64,000 nt of DNA from CAVPJW01 sp963705525 (GCA_963705525.1 CAVPJW010000004.1:1488001-1552000); one strand, 5' to 3'. Positions 50,057 through 60,025 are shown, counted from the stretch's first letter. Program-made: numbers and translations. The notes: a model not told the origin generated them from the letters alone.

Positions 50057-50072
50057 GGTCTGGTCCACCAAC
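50057..50072 (+). repeat. Candidate attachment-site repeat, right copy
   Basis: GGTCTGGTCCACCAAC repeats 47125-47140 exactly. The flanking bases do not form a tRNA, so this is an isolated 3'-end copy, as expected for one end of an integrated segment of about 2.9 kb. Confidence 0.6.
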
Positions 50073-50437
50073 TCTCAAGTCCGGTCTCGATTCCCCGCAA
50101 GTAGCTGAAAGCCGGCGGTGGTTTACGGCGGTTCGAACAAAGCCGTTCCCGTCAAAAGAAAATCCCTCAGGAAAGAACACGGGCTGGAACCTCTGGACGA
50201 AACCTTGGTTTCGATCCCGAGGACGACCTCAAGAAGCTCCATCGGAAAACCGCCAGACGCATTCATGCTCGTGAAGAACCGCGTCTGAGAAACGGACTAC
50301 GGGATTTTTGACACGGGGTCGGAATAGTTCGCACAGGCCGGGATAGGCGATCGCGCCCACGTTCACCCGAACTCCTATAAAGGCTCTACGATGTCGCGGT
50401 ATGTCCGTTGCATTGGATCACCCGTCGGAGACGCGTG
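50073..50437. other. Non-coding gap with possible coding remnant
   Basis: No intact gene. Two overlapping frames between ~50115 and 50300 read protein-like stretches (AVVYGGSNKAVPVKRKSLRK and FDPEDDLKKLHRKTARRIHA) that would join by a frameshift, suggesting a decayed small gene. TTTTTGACACGGGG near 50309 resembles a -35 box and TATAAAG near 50376 a -10-like box for the downstream lipoprotein. Confidence 0.35.
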
Positions 50438-50923
50438 ATGCCGCAATCATCCGACCGAAGCCTAATCACGATCGCCGTTGCCATGTTCCTTGTTCTGGGA
50501 ACGCTGACTGGTTGTGATAAGAGTCCAACCAGTCCGACTAATGGCTCGGGTCCGAGTCCAGGTCCCCAAGGCCTGGAGGGAACGTGGCGCGCCACCACGG
50601 CCGAGTACGTCAGCGCGACAAACCCCAATCTCAGGGCTGAACTCATATCGCAGGGGAGGATTGTCACTCTGGTGTTGACAGGGACCAACTTCACGTTCAC
50701 GGTGCCCGATCCCAGGGTCCCGCTAGCCGTGACGAATGGATCCTGGACATCGAGCCTGGACACGATAACGCTCTCCCCGGCGGGAGTTCCGTTTTCAAAC
50801 GTGTTCGACTTCACTCTGAACGGGAACGGCCTGAGGCTCACCGGAGGGCGCGTGGAATTCGATTTCGACGCCAATGGCTCGTTCGAGCAGGCCGTTCTGA
50901 ATATGTCGCTGACGCGACAATAG
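50438..50923 (+). CDS. Hypothetical lipoprotein, 161 aa
   Basis: Lipoprotein signal with lipobox LGTLTGC, a Ser/Pro/Gly linker, and a single beta-rich domain (GLEGTWRATTAEYVS, TLVLTGTNFTFTVPD, NGLRLTGGRVEFDFDANGSFE) resembling lipocalin-like or META-like stress domains. ATG 50438 follows GGAGA. The function is unknown; the protein should be anchored outside the cytoplasmic membrane. Confidence 0.8.
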   Translation: MPQSSDRSLITIAVAMFLVLGTLTGCDKSPTSPTNGSGPSPGPQGLEGTWRATTAEYVSATNPNLRAELISQGRIVTLVLTGTNFTFTVPDPRVPLAVTNGSWTSSLDTITLSPAGVPFSNVFDFTLNGNGLRLTGGRVEFDFDANGSFEQAVLNMSLTRQ

Positions 50924-51006
50924 TCCCTCGCCGGCTACCGCGTGCATTTCACTTACGCAATCGAGATGAATGGTGGCGGTCTGCTGAGGTTTCCCTCGCA
51001 AACTCG

Positions 51007-52428
51007 TCATCGATGGACTCGTCGGTCGTCAGGCCCAGTCACGTCGATCACAATGAGCGTAATGTCGTCCTGCTGAGGAGTCGACGCGGGGCGCCAGCGC
51101 GTTATCTCGGAAAGCAGTTCGTCGGCAAACTCAGCCGGCGGCCGCCACACACTATCGCGAACGACCTTTTCGAGTCTGATGTCGCCAAAGAACTCGCCAC
51201 GGCCGTTCTCGACGTCGACGACACCGTCGGTGTACAGCAAGAACCGCTCGCCTGGGTTGATGGCCATCGTGCACACCGGATAATCGCACTCTGGAACCAT
51301 TCCAAAAAGAAACCCGTTGCTCTCAATGTGCTCGAGCCTCCCTTGCCTCCAGCATAGAAGCGGAGGGTGCCCCGCCGCCGAATAACGGGCGGCCCGACGC
51401 TCCGTATCGAGCCACAAGTAGGCGGCGGAGACCAGCTGACTGCCTGGTTGCGCGGAAAGAATACGGTTCAAACCATTCAGTACCGCGGCCGGATCGTGAG
51501 CATGAGCAGCCACGGACTGCAAAGCGACTTTGATCATCGACGCGATGAGCGCAGCCGGTACGCCGTGCCCGGCCACGTCAGCTACCAGGACGCCCACTCG
51601 GTGCTGATCGACAGGGATAAAGTCGTAGAAATCTCCCGCTACCGCGGTCATGGGCCGATAGGCAGCGCTCATGCGCAGATGCTGCAGGTGGGGAGCGCCG
51701 CTTGGAAGAATCGCCAACTGAATCTTGCGAGCAATGTCGAGTTCGTCTTCAACGGCAAGCAAGCGGCGCTCGTTGGCGACGACCAGCTGCAACGCGACGT
51801 ATGCCAGCGAGAACAGGAGAACGGCGAAACCGAGGTGATCCAGCAGACGTGAAGGATTGAAGCCCAGCGGGCGAGACAGGCTGTTATACAGCGCTTCAAG
51901 CGTAAAGGCGAGCGTGCCGACGATGAGAACCCGGCGGTCCCTGAGCGCGAGGTACTTGGCGGCGAGCGTTGGCGTTGCAGCGACAACGGCCAGCACCAAC
52001 AGCACGCAGGCCTCCAGCAGATTGTTGTACAGCATCAAGGTGTGGCTCGAGCGCGTCGTCACAAAGACAAGGATGCCGGTGACCGCGATCGCGAACCCGA
52101 GCAAGGCAGCGACCTGCATGAGATCCCGAAGCCGGCCCAGGCTCAGTTCGAGGAAGGTGAGCGATGCCGCGACCACGAGCAGATACGTCAAGGCGGTGTT
52201 CGCGTATGGGGCGCAAGTCTGAAGCCAGCGAGGCACGGCCGAGACGACGGCCGGCGATTGGCTCAGTTGCGCAGCGCCGTACATGGCGCTCCAGATGCCC
52301 AGCCACACAAAAATTCGGACACCGCGTCGCTGGCGAGTGACGGCAATCGAGCCGGTCGCCAGTCCGACGAACAAAAATATCGACCCTGCCACCAGGTCGG
52401 TAATCTGGCCGCGAAGCATCGCCGCCAC
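51007..52428 (-). CDS. Membrane-bound SpoIIE/RsbU-type PP2C serine phosphatase, 473 aa
   Basis: Seven or so N-terminal membrane segments (residues ~10-210) lead into a coiled linker ANERRLLAVEDELDIARKIQ and the phosphatase domain: MTAVAGDFYDFIPVDQHRVGVLVADVAGHGVPAAL, YSAAGHPPLL, FLLYTDGVVDVENGRGEFFG and QQDDITLIVIDV, with the expected metal aspartates. It would dephosphorylate an anti-sigma antagonist in a partner-switching pathway; no partner is visible. GTG 52428 or ATG 52419 may start it. Confidence 0.92.
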   Translation of the reverse strand: MAAMLRGQITDLVAGSIFLFVGLATGSIAVTRQRRGVRIFVWLGIWSAMYGAAQLSQSPAVVSAVPRWLQTCAPYANTALTYLLVVAASLTFLELSLGRLRDLMQVAALLGFAIAVTGILVFVTTRSSHTLMLYNNLLEACVLLVLAVVAATPTLAAKYLALRDRRVLIVGTLAFTLEALYNSLSRPLGFNPSRLLDHLGFAVLLFSLAYVALQLVVANERRLLAVEDELDIARKIQLAILPSGAPHLQHLRMSAAYRPMTAVAGDFYDFIPVDQHRVGVLVADVAGHGVPAALIASMIKVALQSVAAHAHDPAAVLNGLNRILSAQPGSQLVSAAYLWLDTERRAARYSAAGHPPLLCWRQGRLEHIESNGFLFGMVPECDYPVCTMAINPGERFLLYTDGVVDVENGRGEFFGDIRLEKVVRDSVWRPPAEFADELLSEITRWRPASTPQQDDITLIVIDVTGPDDRRVHR

Positions 52429-52623
52429 TTGATCGGTCAGACAACACCTCTGAGAGCATCATACTGTCGCGGGGCGACGCGGGGGATCGGTAGACGCGGG
52501 GCGCCCGCGCGTCGAGTTTGTCCAAACGTGGTCCTGCGCGCGACGTTCTTCCCCGCCGTGTTCCGCAAAGGTAAGATTGAGACCGTCGCCGCCCGCGGGC
52601 GGGGCAACAAAGGAATTCCCACG

Positions 52624-53037
52624 TTGAGCGCCAACACCATCGCCCTCGACGATCGCTTCATCACGGAGCGCTTCGTTCGCGCAAGCGGACCGGGCGGTCA
52701 GAATGTCAACAAAGTCGCCACGGCGGTCGAGTTGCGCGTCGATATCCGAGGGTCGACTCTGCCATCCGCGGTAAAGGAACGGTTGATCGCGCTGGCCGGG
52801 AGACGCGTCACGGCCGATGGGGTGCTGGTGGTTGACAGCCGCGTGTACCGTTCGCAGGCGCAGAATCGCGCCGCCGCGCGCGCCCGGCTCGCGGCGCTCT
52901 TGGAGCGTGCCGCCAGGACGCCACGGAGGCGGAAAGCAACCAGGCCTGGAGCGGCCGAGCGTGAGAAGCGGCTGATCTCAAAGAAGCGCCAAGGCGCGGT
53001 CAAACGCGCTCGACGCCGCCCGGGCGCCGACGAGTAA
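52624..53037 (+). CDS. arfB: Alternative ribosome-rescue factor ArfB, 137 aa
   Basis: The GGQ peptidyl-hydrolase motif is present in FVRASGPGGQNVNKVATAVELR and the C-terminal basic tail (RRRKATRP...KKRQGAVKRARRR) matches the ArfB extension that enters the mRNA channel. It releases stalled ribosomes. A TTG start at 52624 gives the family N-terminus LSANTIALDDRFITERF, with AAAGGA upstream. It is convergent with the permease gene. Confidence 0.93.
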   Translation: MSANTIALDDRFITERFVRASGPGGQNVNKVATAVELRVDIRGSTLPSAVKERLIALAGRRVTADGVLVVDSRVYRSQAQNRAAARARLAALLERAARTPRRRKATRPGAAEREKRLISKKRQGAVKRARRRPGADE

Positions 53038-53050
53038 CATCGCGAGCCCT

Positions 53051-54533
53051 TCACCACCGCTGCGAAGAGCGCGCCTTCGGCGCTCGCCGACCCGCCGAGA
53101 GCAGAATCGCGATCCCAATCAGGTTCATTACCACGACCGTCATCGTGATCTTGAGGGCGAAGGTGGACACGCTCTCGACCTGGATGATCGGGAAGACCGA
53201 GAGCACGATGTACAGCACTGTCATGACCAGGCCCGAGAGCGATGCGAGCCGCAGCCAGATCGGTGGCCTGGGCCTGACAGCCCGAAGGCCGAACAACGGG
53301 AGCGCGAACATCACGACGTAAGTGAGCGCGTAGAAAATGCCGCTGGCATTGAATACGAGCTGAAACGCCTCGGCCTGCCCCACGCCGATGAGGCTCAACA
53401 ACGCGAAGCCGAACGAGGATGCGCCCACGAGCAGTATCGAGTTCACGGGGGTCTTATGCGTGGCGTGCAGACGGCTGAACCAGGCGGGCAGCATGTGGTC
53501 CCACCCGGCGACCATCGGCAGGCGCGTCACCGCGGTGAAGGCCACGCTCGCCTGCCCGACGCGCATCGCCAGCGTCATCAGAATCGCGATGGTCACGAGC
53601 GTCGTCGCGATGCCGAACGGCGCGTAGCCGAGACGCAGCACCTGCGCCACCGGCGCAATCAGGTTGATGTCGTCGTTCGGCACGAAGGCCACGACGGTGC
53701 TCGTGCCCAGCACGAACATCAGGGCGATGACCGGCGCGGCGATGAAGACCGAGCGCGTGACGGACCGCGCGGGCGACCTGGTCTCGCCGGCGAGGATGGC
53801 CATGTACTCGAAGCCGCCGAGCGCCCCGAAGCCCATCTTGCCCGAGAATGTTCAGGTTGTAGAGCGAGAGCTCCGGAACGTGCGTGCGAAAGGGATGAAA
53901 TTCGGCGAGTGTGCCGGTGGCGAGACCGATCAGCGGCAGCAGCACCACCGCGCTGAAGATCGTGATCATGAAGATGCCGCCGGTGTTGTGCACCCACTTG
54001 CCCACCGAGAGGCCGACGATGGAGGTCACCGTCATCAACGACAGGATCAGCGCCGACGACAACGCGGCGAACCAGCTGCTGCTCGTCATCCACGCCGCGC
54101 TCGGCCCGATCGCATAGGACAGATAGGTCGCGCATTGCACGCCGATCTCCGACGTGAACACGATCACATAGAGCCACAGGTTCCACGCGAGCATGAAGCC
54201 GACCGTCTGGTTGAAGCCGAGCTTCGCCCATTGGTACAGGCCGCCTTCGAGCGGCATCAGGCGATTGAGGTAGATCACGACCGCCGCCGACGGCAGATAG
54301 AACAGCACGAGGGCCAGCAGCCAGAAGACGACGTGCGGCGGCCCGAGCTTCCCCGCCACGCCGATCCACGTGAGCCCGACGATGAACAGGATTTGCGTGA
54401 GGGCGAGATCGCGGACGCCGAGTTCCTTCTTGAGCGACGCGCTGTGCGCCTCGACGCGGGCCTCGGCCTGCGCGAAGCCAGCCGAGCGCGAGTCCGCGGC
54501 GTCGGGCGATCGGTCGTGGCGGTCCGACGTCAT
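53051..54533 (-). pseudogene. APC-superfamily amino acid permease, frameshifted
   Basis: The N-terminal two-thirds (MTSDRHDRSPDAAD...LYNLNILG) reads in one frame and the remainder (MGFGALGGFEYMAILAGETR...) in another. The break is at a CCC run 53841-53843 (plus strand): removing one base restores LNILGKMGFGALGGFEYMA, which is family-like. About eleven membrane helices are intact on both sides. The ATG at 54533 overlaps the M20 stop (ATGA), so it was translated from the operon. A sequence error or a recent inactivation are both possible. Confidence 0.8.
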
Positions 54534-55917
54534 GCGTCAACCCCGCCGAGGATCGTCCAGTAGCGCGCCCAGGCCTCGAGTCCTTCATGCAGCCGGTGCA
54601 CGCGGAAGAATTCGTTCGGCGCGTGAAAGTCCTCGTCGGCCGTCGAGAACGAGAAGAAGACGGTGTCGAGTCCCATGTGGCGCTTGAAGAGCTCCGAGAT
54701 CGGGACCGTCCCGCCCATGCGCACGACGAGCGGCCGCACGCCGTACGTCGCGTACAGGGCGGCGTCCGCCGCCTGCAACGCGAAGTGGTCCGTCGTGATG
54801 TGCGTCGCGCGCGAGCCGTGGTCCGCGAGCGACAGCGACAAGCTCGTGCCCGGCGGCACGTGGGCCTCGAGATGCCGCCTCACTCGCGCCGCCACCGCGT
54901 CGGGATGCTGATCCGGCACGAGACGGCACGTGATCTTCGCGTGCGCCTCGCAGGGGATGACGGTTTTCTGGCCGGGTCCCTGGTAGCCACCCCACATGCC
55001 GTTGACCTCGAGCGTCGGCCGTGTCCACTGACGTTCGAGCGTCGTGTAACCGGGCTCGCCGAACGCGGACGGCGCACCGACCTGCGGCGAGGTACGCGCC
55101 CTCGTCGTACGGCAATGCGGCAATCGCCGCGCGCTCGTCGGACGACAGCTCGCGGACCTCGTCGTAGAACCCGGCCACCGCCACGCGGCCGTTGGACTCG
55201 TGCAGCGAGGCAATGAGCTCGGCCATCGCATGCAGCGGATTCGCGACGCCGCCGCCGTGACGGCCCGAATGCAGATCCTTCGAGGCCGCCGTGAGCGTGA
55301 GCTCGAGCGCGCAAAGTCCTCGGCTCGCCACGGTGAGGGACGGCTCGTCGATGCGCCACATCGCGCCGTCCGCCGAAAGGACGACGTCCGCCGCGAGGAG
55401 TTCCTTGTGCTGCTTGATGAAGGCGTCGAGATGGCGGCTGCCGATCTCCTCCTCACCCTCGAACATGAACTTCACGTTGACGGGCAGGCCGCCAGCCGTC
55501 GCGAAGAACGCTTCGGCCACCGCGATCGGAATCAGCATCGGCCCCTTGTCGTCGGACACACCGCGGGCGTAGAGACGGCCGTCGCGCAGGGTCGGCGTCC
55601 ACGGCGGGCTGTTCCACTTTTCGAGCGGATCGGCCGGCTGCACGTCGTAGTGACCGTACACGAGCACCGTGGGTCTGCCCGGCGCGCCCAACCACTCGCC
55701 ATAGACGACCGGATTCCCGGCGGTAGGAAGAGTACGCACCGAGAACGGCCCGGCGGCGGCCACCTCGGCGGCCACCCACCGAGCCGCCCGATCGATGTCC
55801 GCCGCGTGCGCGGGATCGGTGCTGACGCTCGGGATCGACGCGAACTCGACGAGCTTGCCAAAGATCCGGTCGCGATTCAGCCTGGAGATGCGCCAGCACT
55901 TCATCGAGGGCCGTCAT
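54530..55917 (-). pseudogene. M20-family (CNDP-like) dipeptidase, two frameshifts
   Basis: ATG 55917 overlaps the SDR stop (ATGA) and reads MTALDEVLAHLQA; one extra base near 55878 shifts the frame into NRDRIFGKLVEFASIPSVST. The metal ligands follow: VLVYGHYDVQPADP, GVSDDKGPM, FMFEGEEEIGSRH. A second one-base change near 55085 moves the rest (QVGAPSAFGEPGYTTL...STADEDFHAPNEFFRVHRL) into the first frame's alternative. Corrected, it is a typical ~460-residue dipeptidase. It lies between SDR and permease genes, suggesting peptide or acyl-amino-acid hydrolysis after uptake. Confidence 0.82.
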
Positions 55918-56681
55918 TTCCCACCGTCGATGGAGAGCACCTGGCCGGTGATCCAGCCGGCGTAGTCGGATGCGAAGAAGAGGACGCCGTAGGCGATGTC
56001 GTTCGGGGTGCCCAGACGCTTGAGGGCAATCCGATCGACGAGTTCGCGCTGCCCTCCTTCGCCGTACGACTCCCACTGCCTCTCGGTCGTCGGGTTGGAT
56101 CGCACGAACCCTGGCGCGATGTTGTTGACCGTGATGCCCCACGGACCCAGTTCGTGGGCAAGCTGCCGCGTGAGCCCGATCTGCGCGGCTTTCGCCGAGG
56201 CGTACGCCTGAATGCCGGTCAGGCTGATGCCCAGTCCGGCGCCGCTCGAAATGTTGACGATGCGTCCGCTGCGCGCGGCCTTCATGCCGGGCGCCACCGC
56301 CTGCGAAAAATAGAATGCGCCGGTGACATTGACGTCGAAGATCGCGCGCCACTCTTCGGGCGTGATCTGCTCGAGCGGGCGTCCCACCTGGCCGAGCACG
56401 CCCCCGGCGTTGTTCACCAGGATGTCCACGCGACCTGAGGCCGCGGACGCCGCGGCGACGCATGCGTCGACGGCAGCACGGTCGCGCACGTCGGCGATGA
56501 CCGTGCGACACGATCCACGGGCGTGGCGGCACAGGGCTTCAGTCTCGCGGAGCTCGTCCCCGAGAACGTCGCACGCCCAGACGTCGGCGCCGCGCTCGGC
56601 GAACGCCAGCGCGATGGCGCGCCCGAACCCATGCGCGGCCCCTGTGACGATGGCCGTCTTTCCGCTGAAGTCCAGGTTCAT
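55914..56681 (-). CDS. SDR family oxidoreductase, 255 aa
   Basis: Classical SDR: VTGAAHGFGRAIALAFAERGAD, NNAGGVL, VNISSGAGLGIS and YASAKAAQIGLTRQLA with the YxxxK pair, then the C-terminal ITGQVLSIDGGK. It uses NAD(P). Overlaps at both ends (ATGA with the ketopantoate-reductase-like gene and with the M20 gene) place it in a five-gene operon. The substrate is unknown. Confidence 0.93.
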   Translation of the reverse strand: MNLDFSGKTAIVTGAAHGFGRAIALAFAERGADVWACDVLGDELRETEALCRHARGSCRTVIADVRDRAAVDACVAAASAASGRVDILVNNAGGVLGQVGRPLEQITPEEWRAIFDVNVTGAFYFSQAVAPGMKAARSGRIVNISSGAGLGISLTGIQAYASAKAAQIGLTRQLAHELGPWGITVNNIAPGFVRSNPTTERQWESYGEGGQRELVDRIALKRLGTPNDIAYGVLFFASDYAGWITGQVLSIDGGK

Positions 56682-57706
56682 GGAGTGGCCGAATAGGACG
56701 CTGTGGCCGCAAGCGCGTCGAGCGCGTCGAGCGACTGCGGACGGGCGCCGCGCTCGATCTCGTGAATCAGCGCCACGAGGCGCGCGGTGAGCGGCGTCGG
56801 CACCCCGGCCTCCGCCCCGAGCGTGACTACGATGCCGAGCTGCGCGTCGACTTCGGTGGGCCGCTTTCGCACCGCGAGGTCACGCCAGATGCCGCTGTGC
56901 GACTTGGCCGAGCGCCGGTTGTGCGCCACGAGCGCGTCGAGCGAGCGCTCGGCCGCACCGGCGGGTGCGCTGGCGAGGTATGCCGCGGGGTCGAACCCGT
57001 CGAACGCCTCGGGCCGAACGGAGCGGGCCGCTGCGACAGCCAGGATCTCGCGCGCCAGCGCGATGTACAGATGCCGGTAGGCGGGCATGGCGAGCGCGTC
57101 GGCGATGGACTCGTTCGTCAGCGCCGTGGCGAAGAGCATCGCCCCGTACGCTTCCTTGCCCCAGAGATAGCCCCAGATGTTGGGCGTCACGATCGCGCGC
57201 GGATCGAAATGGTGCCACGCGTCGCGAAGCGCGGTGACGCGAGGCGTGATGCGGCCGTCGATCTCGCCCACCACCACCGCGCCGTGGCCTGCATAGTGAA
57301 TGACCCCGGGCTCCAGGTAGTCCGCGCCGAAGTTGACGAACGCGCCAACCGTACGCTCGGCGCCGACGACTTCTGCGATCGCGAGCTCGTTGAGTCCGTT
57401 CTGTGCCGACACGACGCATCCGTCTTCCGTGAGATGCGGGAGCAATGCCCGGACCGCGACGTCGGTGTGATGCGCCTTCGTGGCCAGGATGATCGTGTCC
57501 CAGGCGCCGCTGAGAGTCTGCGGCGTGAAGGCAGGCACGCGCACCGTGAACTCGTCAATCGGCCCGGTTATCCTGATCCCATTGCGCGCGATCGCGTCCA
57601 CGTGCTCGACAACCGTGTCGACCATGGTCACGTCGTCACCGGCGCGCGCGAGGTATGCGCCCAGCGTTCCGCCGATCGCTCCCGCGCCCCAGATGAGAGA
57701 TCGCAT
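56678..57706 (-). CDS. Ketopantoate reductase-like (PanE/ApbA family) dehydrogenase, 342 aa
   Basis: The N-terminal Rossmann motif IWGAGAIGGTLGAYLARAGDDV and the ApbA C-terminal domain (LWGKEAYGAMLFATALTNESIADAL) identify the family. True PanE makes pantoate; operon membership with creatininase-like and peptidase genes suggests a different hydroxy/keto acid. ATG 57706 is chosen; a longer frame to 57784 has an unlikely N-terminus. The stop overlaps the SDR start. Confidence 0.9.
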   Translation of the reverse strand: MRSLIWGAGAIGGTLGAYLARAGDDVTMVDTVVEHVDAIARNGIRITGPIDEFTVRVPAFTPQTLSGAWDTIILATKAHHTDVAVRALLPHLTEDGCVVSAQNGLNELAIAEVVGAERTVGAFVNFGADYLEPGVIHYAGHGAVVVGEIDGRITPRVTALRDAWHHFDPRAIVTPNIWGYLWGKEAYGAMLFATALTNESIADALAMPAYRHLYIALAREILAVAAARSVRPEAFDGFDPAAYLASAPAGAAERSLDALVAHNRRSAKSHSGIWRDLAVRKRPTEVDAQLGIVVTLGAEAGVPTPLTARLVALIHEIERGARPQSLDALDALAATASYSATP

Positions 57707-57720
57707 CGTCGTCTCCCCCC

Positions 57721-58431
57721 TCAGGACGCGTCGCCCCACGAGCCCGTCAGCAGGGCGCGTGTCTCGTCCACGGCGATCTGCCACAGCGCGAGCATCTCGT
57801 CATCCGAGCGCTGATACATCCCGCCGAAGTTGCCGTCGCCGAGGTATTGACGCAACGCGACCGGATCGAGGACCCGCACGCGTGCCATGTCTACCATCGG
57901 ACGCTGGGTGCTCGGCATGTTCACACCGGGAAGTCGCGTCCATGGGAAGTTCTCCATCCACGAGCCGTGCGACGCCACGGGATCGATCTCCTGCACCTTC
58001 GCCCACGTGCGCGGCGCGTTCCACCAATTGTGGAAGAGCACTCGGCAACCCGGGTGATCGGCGACCCACTCGAGCGCGAACTGCTGCACGGCATTGTTGC
58101 CGCCGTGCCCGTTGACGATCAGGATGCGGCGGAATCCGCTGTGCGCCATGCCGTCCAGGATGTCGCCCACGACGCGCAAGTGCGTTTCGACACGCAGTGA
58201 GATCGACCCGGGAAACTCGCGGAAGTACGGTGTGACACCGTACGGCATCACCGGAAAGACCGGCACGCCGAGCGGTTCGGCTGCATCAACGGCCACTCGC
58301 TCGGGGAGGATGCAATCGACGGTGAGCCGCAGATGGCTGTGCTGCTCGGTGCTCCCGAGCGGCAGCACCGCGCGGTCGTCGTGCCGCAAATATTCTTCCA
58401 CCTGCAACCAGTTCATGTCCGCGATGCGCAC
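57721..58431 (-). CDS. Creatininase (creatinine amidohydrolase) family protein, 236 aa
   Basis: Metal-site motifs of the family: LPLGSTEQHSHLRLTVDCILPE (Glu, His, Asp ligands) and LIVNGHGGNNAVQQ. Members open cyclic amides or cleave formamides. It heads the minus-strand operon with PanE-like, SDR, M20 and permease genes. GTG 58431 or ATG 58416 may be the start. Confidence 0.9.
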   Translation of the reverse strand: MRIADMNWLQVEEYLRHDDRAVLPLGSTEQHSHLRLTVDCILPERVAVDAAEPLGVPVFPVMPYGVTPYFREFPGSISLRVETHLRVVGDILDGMAHSGFRRILIVNGHGGNNAVQQFALEWVADHPGCRVLFHNWWNAPRTWAKVQEIDPVASHGSWMENFPWTRLPGVNMPSTQRPMVDMARVRVLDPVALRQYLGDGNFGGMYQRSDDEMLALWQIAVDETRALLTGSWGDAS

Positions 58432-58549
58432 ACCGATCTCCAGTCGTCCGACGGCACAGGCCCCCGTACTCGGTGGTGACCCGAAAACCCGCTGATTCTA
58501 GCGCGCCCAACGGGCGGGCCGGCGGCCCGAGGAGTCACCGCCCGCCCTG

Positions 58550-60025
58550 CTAGCGGCCGGATGACGGCTCGCTGGATCCGGCATCCAGCCACTGTCCTAT
58601 CCGTTCGGCGATAAACGGAAAAAATGGATTCGACGACAGACGCATGAGCGTATCGGTCCCCACCGTAAGGACCGCGCGTTCGCCACGCGGACTCAACCGG
58701 CCGATAGGCAGGAGGCCCGCCTCGAGGCCCAAACCGTCGATGCCATACAGGGGATCGTTGGGCGCGAACGGAATCGCGACGTGCGTCAGCGAGAACACCT
58801 CGTTCGGCCAGGCAAGTCCCAGCGGGCGTCGCGTGAGTTCGCTCTGGCCTGGTGCAATCGTCCGTGCCTCGACATCGCGCGTGTCGGCTGACGCGTTTGT
58901 CACGACGATCCGTCGATACCGTCGCGGCGCGCTATCCATGAAGCTTGCCGCGAGCGTCCGGTCCGACTCCTGCACGAACACATCGATACCCGACAGGTGA
59001 TTGACATCGAAGAGCACGAGTTCGCTGTCGTTGGCCGGAAGCTGCGCGTAGAGGCCGTCGACGACAGCCGGCGTGCTCACGGTCGCATCGACAATGGATT
59101 GAAATGTCAGAATCGGCGGAATCCGCCGGCTCTGGCCATCGACCACGACGCGCGAGAGATCGGCGACGACGGCGCTCGTCAACGATGCCGTCTGGAACGC
59201 CGCGCTCGCGGGGAACGAGTTGTATTTGAACGGGTTATATTCAGGCAGGACATCCAGCCACTTCGCCTTTTCGAAATACGGGACGACGCCGAGAAGGCTG
59301 ATCCACCGCGCGAGCCGTGCGGCGGGCGACACACCGATCATTGGTGACAGCAGAATGAGCCGTGACGGACGCGGAAGATCGGACGATTCAATCGCCGCGA
59401 AGGTGTATTCGAGCGCAAGCGCACCGCCGTTCGAGTACCCCACGAGGATGAACGGCGCGCCATCAGGCACCCTGCTCCGCACGTGGCGTGCGCCCATCTT
59501 CACCGCGGCCAGCCAGTCGTCCCACGTCACCTTGACCAGGCCGGACGGTACGGTGCCGTGCCCGGGCATCCGGAGCGACAGCGAGTAGATGCCGCGGTCG
59601 CGCAGCACGTCCGCAACTGCGCGCATGCTGTACGGCGAGTCCGTCAAACCGTGGACGAGGAGCGCGCCTCCGCGAATCGTCGCCGGTTCGGTCTCGAAGG
59701 ATCGATTCCAGTCGCGACCGGCGCTCAGCGGATAGGAAAGGCTGCCCGGTGTGTAGCGATTGACGCGCGTGCGATCGGCGGGATCGATGGTCGATTCGAA
59801 GGCACGCAGCTCGGTGAAGAGTTTCTCCTCGCGCGCCAGGTACTGAGCATAGGTGAAATGTGCGTCGAGCGTCGTCGCGTCCACATCCTCGAGACTGACT
59901 CTGTGCCAGGGCTTGAGATCGGGAAGGCGACGGCGGGCGTCGATCGCTCCCCCAACGACGATCGTGACGAGGACCAGGCCCGTCGCCAGGGCGGCGCGCT
60001 TCACCCAGCGCCACAGAAATTTCAC
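58550..60025 (-). CDS. Alpha/beta hydrolase with N-terminal membrane anchor, 491 aa
   Basis: A single N-terminal membrane segment (ALATGLVLVTIVVGGAI) anchors the protein. The hydrolase core has GGALLVHGLTDSPYSMRAVAD, RMPGHGTVPSG and the nucleophile motif FILVGYSNGGALALE; the acid and histidine may lie in FQSIVDATVS and DVNHLSGID. Resembles carboxylesterase/lysophospholipase-type enzymes. The start is GTG 60025. The substrate is unknown. Confidence 0.87.
   Translation of the reverse strand: MKFLWRWVKRAALATGLVLVTIVVGGAIDARRRLPDLKPWHRVSLEDVDATTLDAHFTYAQYLAREEKLFTELRAFESTIDPADRTRVNRYTPGSLSYPLSAGRDWNRSFETEPATIRGGALLVHGLTDSPYSMRAVADVLRDRGIYSLSLRMPGHGTVPSGLVKVTWDDWLAAVKMGARHVRSRVPDGAPFILVGYSNGGALALEYTFAAIESSDLPRPSRLILLSPMIGVSPAARLARWISLLGVVPYFEKAKWLDVLPEYNPFKYNSFPASAAFQTASLTSAVVADLSRVVVDGQSRRIPPILTFQSIVDATVSTPAVVDGLYAQLPANDSELVLFDVNHLSGIDVFVQESDRTLAASFMDSAPRRYRRIVVTNASADTRDVEARTIAPGQSELTRRPLGLAWPNEVFSLTHVAIPFAPNDPLYGIDGLGLEAGLLPIGRLSPRGERAVLTVGTDTLMRLSSNPFFPFIAERIGQWLDAGSSEPSSGR

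Noticed and set aside
50017..50274. Open frame spanning the right 16-base repeat
   Set aside because: No domain match and no start signal. Protein-like segments occur in the other two frames instead, suggesting a relic.
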